Source of the DNA: Rhizophagus clarus
Lineage: Eukaryota; Glomeromycota; Glomeromycetes; Glomerales; Glomeraceae
Reading direction: 5' to 3'
Assembly (NCBI GenBank): GCA_015698045.1
Contig: BLAL01000028.1
Location: 124,001 to 188,000 of the forward strand
DNA length: 64,000 nucleotides
A program made the position numbers and the translations under genes. The first letter of the stretch is position 1; every line of letters starts with the position of its first letter. Below are positions 1 through 11,590 of the stretch, one piece after another. Under the pieces are notes generated by a model that made no database searches, was not told the origin of the DNA, and worked only from the letters and a program-made list of their open reading frames with translations.

Positions 1-125
1 TTGAGGATATGGCAATTCGTGTAAAAGAACTTGAAAAAGCATTATTCTCTAGCATTCAATCGAATTTGGAAATTATAGGATACTATAATAGTTTACTTGA
101 CCGGTATGAAAGGAAGGTCAAATAA
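1..125 (+). CDS. 3' end of an unidentified coding region (partial)
   Basis: An open frame enters from the left edge (first full codon at base 3) and ends with TAA at 123-125, giving 40 residues. They look like the end of an amphipathic helix or coiled coil (LEKALFSSIQSNLEIIGYY, then a basic tail ending ERKVK). Its stop codon directly abuts the stop codon of the minus-strand frame at 126-128, so the two are convergent with no spacer. The bulk of the protein lies outside the window, so I cannot name it. It could equally be a repeat-derived fragment. Confidence 0.4.
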   Translation, partial: EDMAIRVKELEKALFSSIQSNLEIIGYYNSLLDRYERKVK

Positions 126-677
126 CTACTTAGAAATATGATTACGACCAGATGCTCTAAATTTTTCTATTTCAGAACTAGTTCTCTTATACAAATCCAA
201 GACATCTTCAGAAGATTCGGTAGGTGAAATAGAATCAGAGGCGTGAACAGCCTTGGTTCTCGATTTCCTTCCTTTCGTTTTTTTTGCTTTACTATCTGAA
301 ATAACATTCTCTTCTGAAGCGCTAATTTTAGTATCATGTATTTTGTTTTCCAGTGTTGTGAAGGCAGAATCGAATTTATTTTGAAATTCTTCCTTCGGTC
401 TTTCAGTTTGGCATGATCTCTCCAGGATCCGCTCCTCATTCTGTTTATCCATAACGTTCATACTTGAAATGACCGCTAAATCATTCTATTGAATCCTGTT
501 AAACTCCTGTCCTCTCCAAATTTGATATAAGCAACTATTCGATATATTATATTTTTTACTTAGCTGAGCTAAAGGTTTGGACTTCATATCACGGTATTGC
601 ATAATGTCTTTATAATCTGTGGGAGACAAGTAACTAGCTCTGGAACTAATATGTGTTTTAAGTGGGGGTGTGATCAT
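126..677 (-). pseudogene. Small helix-turn-helix-like frame split by one in-frame TAG
   Basis: Two open stretches on the minus strand share one frame. Bases 677-489 encode 63 residues that look like a Psq/transposase-type helix-turn-helix (core LSPTDYKDIMQYRDMKS, then LAQLSKKYNISNSCLYQIW). A TAG follows at 488-486, then eight open codons, then an ATG at 461 leading 111 residues of Lys/Ser/Glu-rich linker that end at TAG 126-128. No other stop interrupts the 552 bases. Either this is a DNA-binding or transposon-derived gene with one nonsense codon, or two separate short frames. The family is not recognised and the helix-turn-helix reading comes from residue pattern only. Confidence 0.4.
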
Positions 678-724
678 ATTAGTAGCTAATCGCTAGAGAT
701 TTTTTTTTCACTATAAATAAAAAA

Positions 725-870
725 ATGTACAAAAAATATCAGTAATACTGGTATTATGCTAGTATCAGTAATACGGTAGTATCAGTAGTATTGGTAGTAT
801 CAATAGTATGCTAGTATCAGTAATATGGTAGTATCAGTAGTATTAGTAGTATTAGTAATAATAGTATTAG
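725..870. repeat. Short tandem repeat of GTAGTATCAGTAATA type
   Basis: Imperfect repeats of a 15-17 bp unit built on GTAGTATCAGTAATA / GTAGTATTAGTA run from just after an A-rich tract at about 715 up to the start of the larger array at about 875. No reading frame or RNA gene is visible here. It may be the degenerate edge of the neighbouring array or an independent microsatellite. Confidence 0.75.
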
Positions 871-874
871 TACT

Positions 875-2565
875 GACTATTGGAATTAAGGTAAGGGAGG
901 GTTGGGGTGGTGTTTTTTGTTTAATTAATTAATTATTTTTTTGTTTGTTTTTTCTTTTTTGTAGTGTTGTCGGACGAAAAGCACGACCGGACTATTGGAA
1001 TTAAAGTAAGGGAGGGTTGGGGGAGGTATTTTTTGTTGTTTTTTTTAATTAATTAATTAATTATTTGTTTTTTTTTTCTTTTTTGTAGTGTTGCCAGACG
1101 AAAAGCATGACCGGACTATTGGAATTAAGGTAAGGGAGGGTTGGGGTGGTGTTTTTTGTTTAATTAATTAATTATTTATTTGTTTTTTTTTCTTTTTTGT
1201 AGTGTTGCCGGACGAAAAGCACGACCGGACTATTGGAATTAAGGTAAGGGAGGGTTGGGGTGGTGTTTTTCGTTGTTGTTTTTTTTAATTAATTAATTAT
1301 TTATTTTTTTTTTTCTTTTTTTGTAGTGTTGCCGGACGAAAAACGTGACCGGACTTTTGGAATTAAGGTAAAGGAGGGTTGGGGAAGGTATTTTTTGTTG
1401 TTTTTTTTTTAATTAATTAATTAATTATTTGTTTTTTTTTTCTTTTTTGTAGTGTTGCCGGACGAAAAGCACGACCGGACTATTGGAATTAAGGTAAGGG
1501 AGGGTTGGGGTGGTGTTTTTTGTTTAATTAATTAATTATTTATTTGTTTTTTTTTCTTTTTTGTAGTGTTGCCAGACGAAAAGCACGACCGGACTATTGG
1601 AATTAAGGTAAGGGAGGGTTGGGGTGGTGTTTTTTGTTGTTGTTTTTTTTAATTAATTAATTAATTATTTTTTTTTTTTCTTTTTTTGTAGTGTTGCCAG
1701 ACGAAAACCGTGACTGGACTTTTGGAATTAAGGTAAGGGAGGGTTGGGGGAGGTGTTTTTCGTTGGTTTTTTTATTTAATTAATTAATTATTTTTTTTTT
1801 CTTTTTTGTAGTGTTACCGGACGAAAAACATGACTGGACTTTTGGAATTAAGGTAAGGAGGTGTTTTTCGTTGGTTTTTTTTATTTAATTAATTAATTAT
1901 TATTTTTTTTTTCTTTTTTGTAGTGTTGCCGGACGAAAAGCATGACCGGACTATTGGAATTAAGGTAAGGGAGGGTTAGGGTGGTGTTTTTTGTTTAATT
2001 AATTAATTATTTGTTTGTTTGTTTTTTCTTTTTTGTAGTGTTGCCAGACGAAAAGCATGATCAGACTATTGGAATTAAGGTAAAGGAGGGTTGGGTGGTG
2101 TTTTTTGTTTAATTAATTAATTATTTATTTGCTTTTTTTTTCTTTTTTGTAGTATTGCCAGACGAAAAGCACGACCGGACTTTTGGAATTAAGGACAATT
2201 AAGGTAAGGGAGGGTTGGGGTGGTGTTTTCGTTGTTTTTTTTAATTAATTAATTAATTATTTGTTTTTTTTCTTTTTGTAGTGTTGCCGGACGAAAAGCA
2301 CGACCGGACTTTTGGAATTAAGGACAATTAAGGTAAGGGAGGGTTGGGGAGGTGTTTTTCGTTGTTTTTTTTAATTAATTATTAATTTTTTTTTTTTTTG
2401 TAGTGTTGCCGGACGAAAAGCATGACCGGACTTTTGGAATTCAGGACAATTAAGGTAAGGGAGGGTTGGGGTGGTGTTTTTCGTTGGTTTTTTTTTAATT
2501 AATTAATTATTTATTTTTTTCTTTCTTTTTTGTAGTGTTGCCAGACGAAAAGCACGACCGGACTT
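875..2565. repeat. Tandem array, about 14 units of 112-130 bp, intron-like and G-rich
   Basis: A conserved 41-nt core (starting TGTTGCCGGACGAAAAGCA and ending TTGGAATTAAG) recurs at about 973, 1093, 1213, 1335, 1459, 1573, 1698, 1818, 1930, 2047, 2160, 2289, 2411 and 2543. Between cores each unit carries GTAAGGGAGGGTTGGGG, a T-rich tract, TTAATTAATTAATTA and a polypyrimidine run ending TTTTTTGTAG. So each spacer begins GTAAG and ends YAG like a spliceosomal intron, and its G-runs could form a G-quadruplex. The 41-nt cores joined together would shift frame and meet TAA, so a spliced repeat protein is not supported. The last three full units carry an extra GACAATTAAG. There are no unique spacers, so this is not a CRISPR array. 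Confidence 0.9.
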
Positions 2566-3540
2566 CACAATTTAATATTTTGACATTATTAAAACGATTT
2601 GTTAAATAACTTTTATAAAAGCATTTTGTGCCTTTCATATATTGTATATTTAAAAAAAAATTATCCTTTTATTTAATGATCATAGGGCCATTGGTGTTCT
2701 GAATCTAATGATATAACTTTTACTATTCTGTTTTACCGAGTTTTACCAAATGTAAAATAAAATAAAAGTATATCGATCATAATATGACTTATCTGCAGCA
2801 AATGGAATTCCTTGAGACGCGGGTATGTTGTTTCTTTGGGAAGAATATCGGAATTGACTTTAAGAAATGTTCTAACGTTTCTTCTTTTTTAATTTTTGTA
2901 GGTGATGAGTTCTCTGGGCTTATTGGGATACAGGTATATTGTTTTTGTAGAAAGGCGGTGTTTGCAAGGCTCTGTAACAACGATCATCTATTTAAAAGTC
3001 AAAGCTTTCGTACTGGTGGATTTAAATATCATGAGATTTCAATGTCGGTTAAATGAATTTTAAAATCATCGTCAGTAAATGATATAAAGAAAGATTCTTT
3101 GTCTCCATATTTTAAAAACAATTTTTAAAATTAAAAATTATTAAAAGATAATGAAAATTTTGGTTATTTCTTTATTTTCAAAATTCTTTAAATATGATGG
3201 CAAATTTATACGAAACCCAGTTATTTTTGCTGCCTTATTTAATTATTTTACATCAATAAAAAGCTTTTGGAGAATAAATAATACCATTAACAACTGCAAA
3301 TAACTACAATTGTATTCATAAAACTTTTATTTGCAACTGGTGTAAAAAGTGATGGGTTCTTAAAATAGTTAATGGGTTATAAAAAGTTATTATTATTTTA
3401 ATTTTTAAGTATGAGTTATAAAAAATTTTTTTATTTTCCGATTATTCTACATAAGATTGATAAGATGAATGTGTAACACAATCGTATTTTGCACTGTTTA
3501 CTAATTTTTTATTAAAAATTCTTAATTTAAGCTAATTCCA
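2566..3540. other. AT-rich spacer, no convincing gene
   Basis: A plus-strand open frame of 90 codons at 2784-3056 exists but shows no recognisable domain. It contains two look-alike segments (GTATGTTGTTTCTTTGG and GTATATTGTTTTTGTAG) that resemble the intron-like repeats nearby, so I do not call it a gene. Nothing else is seen. Confidence 0.5.
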
Positions 3541-3644
3541 AGAATCGGCGCATATGCAACCATCGATTGACCATTAATTGACTATTAGTTGACCATCAGT
3601 TGACCATCAATCAGCCTGCCTGATTGATGACAAATTTTGGCAAA

Positions 3645-3725
3645 AATCAGCTATTAATCGGCTACCTGATTGAATACTTATTGAATTAATCAGTTATCAA
3701 TAAGATATCTGATTAATAGCTGATT
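3645..3725. repeat. Nested perfect inverted repeat (foldback)
   Basis: Bases 3645-3659 (AATCAGCTATTAATC) are the exact reverse complement of 3711-3725. Inside, 3678-3685 (CTTATTGA) pairs with 3697-3704. The structure would fold into an 81-nt hairpin with two nested perfect stems. Just upstream (3565-3615) are repeats of TTGACCATCA. The element looks like a small foldback or MITE core; no open frame is present. Confidence 0.7.
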
Positions 3726-4128
3726 GGTGACTGATTTGCCACCATTCAACCTGTGTTAGTAAAGAAACTAGAAAGGAATAAAAACGAAAAAACAACCAAG
3801 TATCAACCTGACTTCCATGAGTGAAATAAAAACAAAATCTAAAAAGTAAGGAAGATATTAATAACTATAAAAATAATAAAAGTATAATGATCCAGAAAGA
3901 TTATTTTAACTCTCACCAAACACTAGTCGAAAAAGGAATATTCAACCTTAATGAAATTCGGCCTATATTCAGATTAAAATTAAAAAAATTCGACTTCAAT
4001 TAGTAATGATCAACAACTAGACATATATTCAGGATTGTTGAATCATGGTCGAATGGTATTTTAAGTATCACACGTATCACGTATTAATTGAGCATTACGC
4101 GTATCATTTCAGTTGCAGTGGTTCAATT

Positions 4129-4159
4129 AAAAGTTTAAATTTAAAAATTTAAACTTTTA
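4129..4159. repeat. Perfect 13-bp inverted repeat
   Basis: AAAAGTTTAAATT is followed after four bases by its reverse complement AATTTAAACTTTT. In such AT-rich DNA a palindrome can arise by chance, so function is unclear. It sits just upstream of the diverged hairpin array starting near 4260. Confidence 0.5.
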
Positions 4160-4259
4160 GTTAAAACACCCCTTTACCCTTCCTTTTCCTTTTTATCCTC
4201 CACTTTTTCTTCTTTTCCTTCTTCATTTTTGTTCTTCCCTACCATAAATAAAGAGCTTT

Positions 4260-7050
4260 TCTTTTTTAGACACTTACTTCGGCTTTAGACGCATGGAATT
4301 CAGAGAAGGGAGGGTTTTTTTTTTAACAAAATGTTTTGTTCTTTACATTACTCAAACGTGTATACTTGGTTATCAAAATTCATATGCAAAAAAATGGGAA
4401 ATTTTTTTTAAACAATTTTTGTTAAAAAACAATTAGTTTTTTTAGAAAAATTCTCGCGAATTTTTCTTATAGTCATTAAATAATTAACTAAATTTTCTAA
4501 GAAAAATTGTCATTTCAAAGGTAATTAATTATTAACTTCGAAATTTTTATATCTTTAAACGAAACATTTACTGAAGTTTCGTTTTATTCTTTAGGTCAGT
4601 TTTTCAGATATTTGGGCATGTAAAAATTTGGTATTTTTTGACGAAAACATTTACTAATGTTTCGTTTTCCTCTTTTTAAACGGCTAGTTCAGGTAGATTA
4701 TGAAATATTTTTTTTTAATCTTTTTATTTTAACAAATAATAATTAATGATTTCATTTTTTATTCCTTTTTAGACAGCTTTTTGGAGTCTTGACGTGTGGA
4801 TTTTGGAGAGAAAGGCTATTCCTTTTAAAAGTATTCATTTAACAAAATGTTTCATTAACGTTTTACTTTTCACTTTTCTTTATTAGATGGCCAGACCCTT
4901 GAACGCGTGGAATTTCAAATCTGAATCTTGTTTGATTAAAAAGTCCAATTGATCGATCAATTATATTTGAATATTTCGTGAGTTTATAATTATAAATAAT
5001 AACAAAATACAGTATATTACTATATTTTCATTTCTTTTTTTGACAAAGAAATCAGAAATTTTTTGACTTTAAATAATATTTGGTCGTGTGAAAATTTGGT
5101 AAGCAATTTATTTTTCTATAAATTTATTATTTTTTTTTTTAATGAACAGTTATTTATAGTTCGTTTCTTTTCCTTTTAGATGATAATTTTGAAAAGGAAC
5201 TAAGTTTTGTATGTATCACAAACTTAATTTTTTTTAATTTCTTTAAAAAAGGAACAGTTTCACTAATTGTTCCTATATTTTTTCCAGGTTTTGAGGTTTT
5301 GGTTGGGATTCTGGCGAGAAACTAAATTTCATATGTATTGCAAACTTAGTTTTTTTTATTTATTTTTTTTTTTAATTAAGGAAAGTTTATTAATGTTTCT
5401 GTAGGACTTTGGTAGATCTAGACCACTTATAGAACTCAAATGTTTAACAAAACATTTTGTTTTTTTTTTTCTTTATTTTTAGTAATTCTTTCAGTCTTTT
5501 TAGACATGAAATTTTGGTAGGTAGGTCTTTTTCATTTATTTTTTTTTTTTCTTTAATTATTTTATTTTTAACGAACAGTTTCAAATAATTCATTTTCTTT
5601 CTTTTTTTTAGGTGATTCAAATACATCTACTTATCGTGCTAAGGAAAAAGAAAAATGCAGGGGTTGCATATGGTTGGTCTTTCAGGATCTTTGGGCAGGT
5701 GAGAATTTAGTGTTATTTTTTTAATTCTTTGATGAAATACTTAATAACGTTTCAATTTTCTTTTTTTTAGGCGACCTAAATTGAAAATAAAATAAATGAA
5801 AGAATTGGGTAAAAAGTGGGAGATGAAGTTAGCGAAGAAGTCGGCAAAGGAGCAAACGAAAAATTAAAGTGAGTGAAGAAGTGAACAGAGACATGAGTGA
5901 GAAAGTGGACTTAATTATTATAACGAAATTATTATTAACATTTCGTTTTTTTCTTTAGTTTAATTTTTTAGATGCATGAGATTTTGGTAAGTAGAGAAGG
6001 ATTTTTATTACATTATTCAATTTAATGAAATAGCCACACTTTTTAGACGAGTTCTTTGGATAATTTTGGCTTAATGACTTTCTATATGTTGGAATTCAGA
6101 AAGTGAGATGTTTTTTTTTAATTACCTTATTCTGATCTCACAAAGTAGTTACTAATTTCTTTCTATTATTTAGATGGTTAGTTTCAGCTCTTTAGGTGCG
6201 TGAGAGATTCGGTGAACGAAATATCCTCTCTTTTTTCAAATATTGATCTTTGGACAAATAAAAGTTTTGGTGGGTTGAAACTTTTATTTCTTTTTCTTTT
6301 TTAACGTCAGGTTTCTTTTAATACATTTTCTTTAACGAACTGTTACTAACAGTTCATATTTCTTTTTTTTAGTCTGGTTTTCATAGTCACTTTGGCAGGA
6401 ATTTTTGAATTTTCAGGTAACTTTTCGAAAAATTCAATTCAAAAATTTAAGAACAATATTAACGTTAACATTTTTTTACGACTTTTTTTATAGGAATTCC
6501 AATTTAGGACCAGGTAAAAGTTTCGAATTTTGAAATTTTTGAAACTTCAAAAAAAAGTTTTTTTTAACGTTTTTTTCTTTCTTTTTTTTTGTAGAAAAAT
6601 TGGATACCAGATTTTCAGGTAGAGCTTTGAATAAAATTTCGAAGCTTTTAAAAAAAAATTTTTTTTGTATAGAAATCAGATCTTTAATATATAGGTTTTG
6701 GAACAGTAACTATTTGAAACATATTATAAGAATCTGGCCAATTTTTGACTATATACAAAAAGCCAGTGAGTTTTCAATTCAAAAACTTAAAGAAAACCAT
6801 TTTTATTAACGGTTTATCCTATTTATAGGCTCTGGTCCTTTCTCTTTTCACTTCAACCGTCCTTTACTTTCTGATGAATGTTAAGCGAAACTTTTCTGGA
6901 CAGCAAGTTTTTCATGTATTTGAATGAGATTCGGTAAGTAATCAGTTTCTTTAAAAAATTTTTAAACTAGTGAACATTACTAAGCATTTAGTTTTTTTTT
7001 CCTTTTTTTAGGTGATTTTTGATGCAGTACGAAATAATTTTTAAGTTTCA
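4260..7050 (+). repeat. Degenerate array of hairpin plus polypyrimidine-AG units
   Basis: About 15-20 diverged units share an order: a small inverted repeat of the type TAACGAAC...GTTCGTTA, then 10-20 pyrimidines ending TTTTAG, then a 25-60 base segment often containing a variant of TCAGxTCTTTxGGxGCxTG and ending GGTAAG. Good examples of the hairpin and AG part lie at about 4560-4595, 4645-4680, 5255-5290, 5570-5615, 5930-5960 and 6340-6372. Every unit thus looks like the 3' end of one intron, a micro-exon and the 5' start of the next intron. No long open frame crosses the region. It could be an old, diverged tandem array or a very intron-rich decayed gene. Confidence 0.45.
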
Positions 7051-10000
7051 TAGTCACTTTTAGACATTATTAAGGTAGAATTAAATAGATAGTATAATTT
7101 GTGATTTAATATGATATCTAATAAATTAAATATTATAAATTTAAAACCACGATTCAGTAAAAAATTGACTACCAATAGACTGTAATTTGTCTGTAATTTG
7201 TCTTAAAAATTTAAGTCGAATAAATTACTAATGGTAGTACTAATAATAGTCGAATGTTAGTTGAATTTTGGTTGAATATTTTTTCCGAATGTTGGAAGAT
7301 TGGCACCCTAAATGCGCCAAAAAAATCGGCCTCAATTTGACATAGGTTAGATCGTCATTCGACCTATATTTGACCTGGTCAAATTTAGGCTGAATTGTCA
7401 TTTTTCAACTAGTAAAATTTCTACGCTTCAAACCTATCTAAAAAAACTAAGTTCTAATTGTATACCTATTATCAACTTTTTAACTAATTGTATAGCATTT
7501 TTTAGAAAAATCTGAAAAGATCACCTAAAAAATGAAAAAACAAATCTGTTAAAATAAAAAAAAACTGAAAAAACTGTTTTTATTACTTATCAGATTTCAT
7601 TAATATTCCTCCCCCTTACTGAAATCCATCTTTGAGGAATTAGCTAATTTCAAAAGTCTGATATCTCTACAAAAGAAGAAAAAAACATTAGAAAATGCTC
7701 TTTAAAAATAAACTAAAAAATACCCTTCTCTTTACTTCATTAACATAAAATTCTGTTTGTCTAAATTCTAGGGTAGTGTCTCTATAAGAGGAAAAACGTC
7801 TCTTAATTATCAAACAAACCTCATTTATCTGTCTGGTTCATTTAGTCCAGTATCTGATGTCTTACAAAAAAGAAAAGAGAAATTCCAAAAAAAAAATATA
7901 ATAAAATAATAATAGATATAAAATTAAAAAATTAAAAAAATAAATTTTTAAAAAAAAAATAAAATGAAATTTGTGTAAAAAAATTGAAAAATAATAAATA
8001 AAAAAATTAATTTAAAAATAAACTTAATAAAATTTTAAATTAAAAAACTGAAAATTTTTTTAAAAAAAATACAAATTTCAGGTTAAAAAAACTAAAAAAG
8101 TTTTGGTCTAAAAAATTGAAAGAAAGTAAACCAAGAAAATTTTCAGTTTTAAAAACCAAAGAAAATAATTAAAAAAAAAATTGATTGATCATTTTTTAAA
8201 TATAAATTATTTTTGGTTTTTAAACCAAATTTTATCTATTTTCTTTGAAAAAAAATTTTTAGATGTTTCTTCTTGTTTTGCAAACCAAATTTTTTTTTAA
8301 AAAAAATTTAAATTGATTCTTTTAATCTAAATTTATCCATTCTTTTTTCTTAAAAAAAAAATATTTTCAGTTTTTTAAATTTTTAAACCTTTATTTTTCT
8401 ATACTTTTTATTTGATATTTATGGATTTCTGAAATAATTAAATTTTGTAAATATTACAGAACTTGATTTTTTTTTAGTTTTTTTAGATTTCAGATATATA
8501 GGAAAAATAAAAAGGCTAAATTTTGTTGTATACATTATTACAAAACAATTTTTTTTTAATATTTTTTTTTACTAAGAAATGTTTATTTATTAATATTTCT
8601 ATTTATCTTATGGAGATTTAATACTGGTAAATTTCTGAAACTTGTTTTGATTATTTTTATCTAGTTTTATAATATTTCTATTATTTTGTAGGATTTAGCT
8701 AGAATTCAGTTCAAACTATTAGATATGTAATTATCTAATAATTAATGCTTCTTGCAAATTACTTTGATGCACAATGAATTTTTATTGTTAAAAGCTGTAC
8801 ATTATGATGATAATCTTATAGGTAACTTTAAATATTACATGTATTTATATAGTACATTATAAATGTATAAATTTTATGTACTGTATCTATAATAAAAAAT
8901 AATATGTTAATAAACATATATATTAAATATATTATATTCATTGGAATATATTATAAATGTATGATTTAATATACCATAACTACAGTAGAAATAAATATTA
9001 TATTATAAATGTATGAATTTAATATATTATATCTATATTTTGCGAACAGTATACAATATACTGATATACAGTAGAAATATATTTATACAGTATACATTAT
9101 AAATGTATGAATTTAAAATACCGTATCATACAGTATATTCACTGTATACTTTATTATATTTTTTATTATTAGTATTTTGCGAACAGTATACTTAATACTA
9201 ATATGCAATATACAAAATTACAAATAATATCAAAGATGCGAATATATAGTATACAAATAGTATACATAATTTTTATAGGACTAGTACTATATGTGAATTT
9301 GTATATTAATAGTTATTTAGTATTTTATATTAAATAAGTAATTTATTTGGTATAATTATCAAACTTTTTAGAATCTATTATAATAGTCTGATAGTTGATA
9401 TATATTATAATATTTTGATTATTAATAATTAAAAAATATTAAATAGATAATTATATTTTTATTTTTTTTTTATAAATAATTAAATATTAAAATAAACTTA
9501 TATAAATTAGTATTTAATTTAAAATTACAAATCCAAAATTTTAAATCCAAATTTTATAATTTAGAAAAATTTTAAATATGTTAATATAGATTATAGAAAA
9601 ACTTTTTAGTAAATTAATTTAAATTTTAAAAAATTAAAATTAAAGTCATATAATTATATTAGTATTTAATATTATTTTATAAGTTTCATTAAGTTTTATA
9701 TTTTTTAAAAAAATTAGTTCAAATTGGATTAATAAATTATTAAATATTAAAAAAAATTGCAAAAAACAATATTTTAAATTTAATAAATTGTATTTTTTTT
9801 GATATTTTATTAGTATTATAATTTATCTATTAAATATTCAGAATCTTATTTTTAAATAATATTTTTTTAAAATATATTTTTACTAGTAGTTAATTAATTA
9901 ATTATTATTATTATTTCTTTTTATTTTTTTTAAATAAAAAACTTTTTTATTAAATAAAAATTTTAATTATTAAAATAATACTACTTTTATTAATAATAAC

Positions 10001-10060
10001 ATATTTTAAATTTAAGAAAATTTATTTAATTATAATTTATAAATAAAGATTATAACTAAT
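7051..10060. other. Extremely AT-rich gene-free region
   Basis: About 3 kb with almost no G or C outside short islands. At about 8700-9460 it contains irregular repeats built from TATACAGTATA, GCGAACAGTATAC and TATTATAAATGTATGAAT. The phrase GCGAACAGTATAC or a near variant occurs at about 9043 and 9180. No coding region, tRNA or rRNA is seen. Confidence 0.6.
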
Positions 10061-10139
10061 TTTAACCAGGGGTGATATAACTTGGGTGATATCACCTGAT
10101 TGATTTTTATAATTTAATTATTTCGATATAGGTGATTTA

Positions 10140-11590
10140 ACCCAATTAATTTTTGTAGTTTTTTTGTTGATTTTTTTTCGCTCCCTCTTTATTTTTTTTT
10201 TTTGTTCCTTTTCACTTCCCTTCATTTTTTTTTTTGTTTCTTCACTCCCTCTTCTTTTTTTTTATTTTTTTTCACTCCCTTTCTTTTTTTCATCCCTTTC
10301 ACTTCCCTTTACTTGGTCGAAAGTATGCAGGTATGTTCTTTTTTTCCTTCTTTTGTTTTCATTTTTCTTTCTTGTTTCTAATTCCTTTCCTTTTCTTTTA
10401 GGTCTTTTAAGCTCTTTCAGTTTCACGCCAAAAGTGTCATTTTTTCATCCTTCCTTCTTTTTTGTTTTTCATTTCTTATTTCTTTTCTCTTTTTAGGTCT
10501 TTAATTTCTTCCAGTTTTGCATTAAAGTATATTGCTTCTTTTTTTTTTTCCTCTTTTTTGTTTTCTTATTTTTCTTCTCTTTTTAGGTCTTTAATTTCTT
10601 CCAGTTTTGCATTAAAGTATATTACTTCTTTTTTTTTTCCTCTTTTTTGTTTTCTTATTTCTCTTCTCTTTTTAGGTCTTTAATTTCTTCCAGTTTTGCA
10701 TTAAAGTATATTGCTTCTTTTTTTTTTCCTCTTTTTTGTTTTCTTATTTTTCTTCTCTTTTTAGGTCTTTAATTTCTTCCAGTTTTGCATTAAAGTATAT
10801 TACTTCTTTTTTTTTTCCTCTTTTTTGTTTTCTTATTTCTCTTCTCTTTTTAGGTCTTTAATTTCTTCCAGTTTTGCATTAAAGTATATTGCTTCTTTTT
10901 TTTTTCCTCTTTTTTGTTTTCTTGTTTCTAATTCTTTTCTTTTTTTAAGTCTTAGTTTTGCGAACAAGGTATGGCAGTTTTTCTTCTCTATATTTTTATT
11001 CAAATTTGTTTTCATATTTCAATTTACTAACTCTATTTTTTCTTCTTTTATGATTTGTCTTTTCGTTAATTTGTTTCCCTTTTCTTTTCATTTTCACTCC
11101 CTTTCTTTTTTTCGTTCTCATCACCATTTTGTCCTTATTATCGTTTTATTCTCATGATTATTTCGTCCTTATCATCGTTTCACCCTCATCATCGTTTTAC
11201 CCTCATTATCATTTCACCTTCATCATCGTTTTACCTTCATCATCTTTCACTTTCATCATCGTTTTATCCACATCATCTTTTCGTTCGTCATCTTTTTGTT
11301 ATCCTTTTGTTTTTTGTCCCCTTTCATTATCTTTTTATTTTCATTTTTGTCCCCTTTCACTTTGTCCATATTTCCTTTTGTTTTCAATCCTATTCTTTTT
11401 TATTATAACGTCCTTTTCCTCGTCTTTTCACTGTCTTTTCTTTTTCTGCTATCTCTTTCGTTCCCTATCATTTTCTTTGTCTCCAATTATACTTTATGTC
11501 ACCATTTCATCCCATTGGTTTTTTTTTGTTTCTAATGATTCTTTTTTATTATTTCCATTTTTTCTCTCTCTTTCTACCATTATTGTTAGA
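10140..11590. repeat. Pyrimidine-only low-complexity block
   Basis: The plus strand is almost entirely T and C for about 1.4 kb, a strong strand asymmetry. Long open frames here only reflect the absence of purine-rich stops (phenylalanine, serine, leucine runs). Besides the 89-bp array at 10491-10940, the stretch at about 11115-11290 repeats a roughly 18-bp motif of the type CATCATCGTTTTACCCT. The block is flanked by AGGTGATTT/AAATCACCT sequences on both sides (about 10066-10150 and 11818-11925). Confidence 0.7.
10491..10940. repeat. Five-copy 89-bp tandem repeat with two-unit periodicity
   Basis: The string TTTTAGGTCTTTAATTTC starts at 10491, 10581, 10670, 10759 and 10848. Two variants alternate: copies 1, 3 and 5 have GTATATTGCTTC, copies 2 and 4 have GTATATTACTTC; the following TTATTTTTCTTC or TTATTTCTCTTC alternates too among copies 1-4. 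The array therefore grew by copying a 178-bp dimer. As in the 875-2565 array, each unit has a polypyrimidine tract ending in TTTTAG followed about 30 bases later by GTATAT, so it is also intron-like. Confidence 0.85.

Noticed and set aside
875..2565. CRISPR-like array
   Set aside because: The conserved 41-nt core is regularly spaced, but the spacers are near-identical to each other, which is a tandem repeat, and the genome is eukaryotic.
2784..3056. 90-codon plus-strand frame
   Set aside because: No domain, no paralogue visible in the window, and it contains intron-like internal repeats.
10833..11015. Minus-strand Lys/Glu-rich frame across the 89-bp array
   Set aside because: It is the purine strand of the same repeat; 89 bp is not a multiple of three, so no frame persists across copies.
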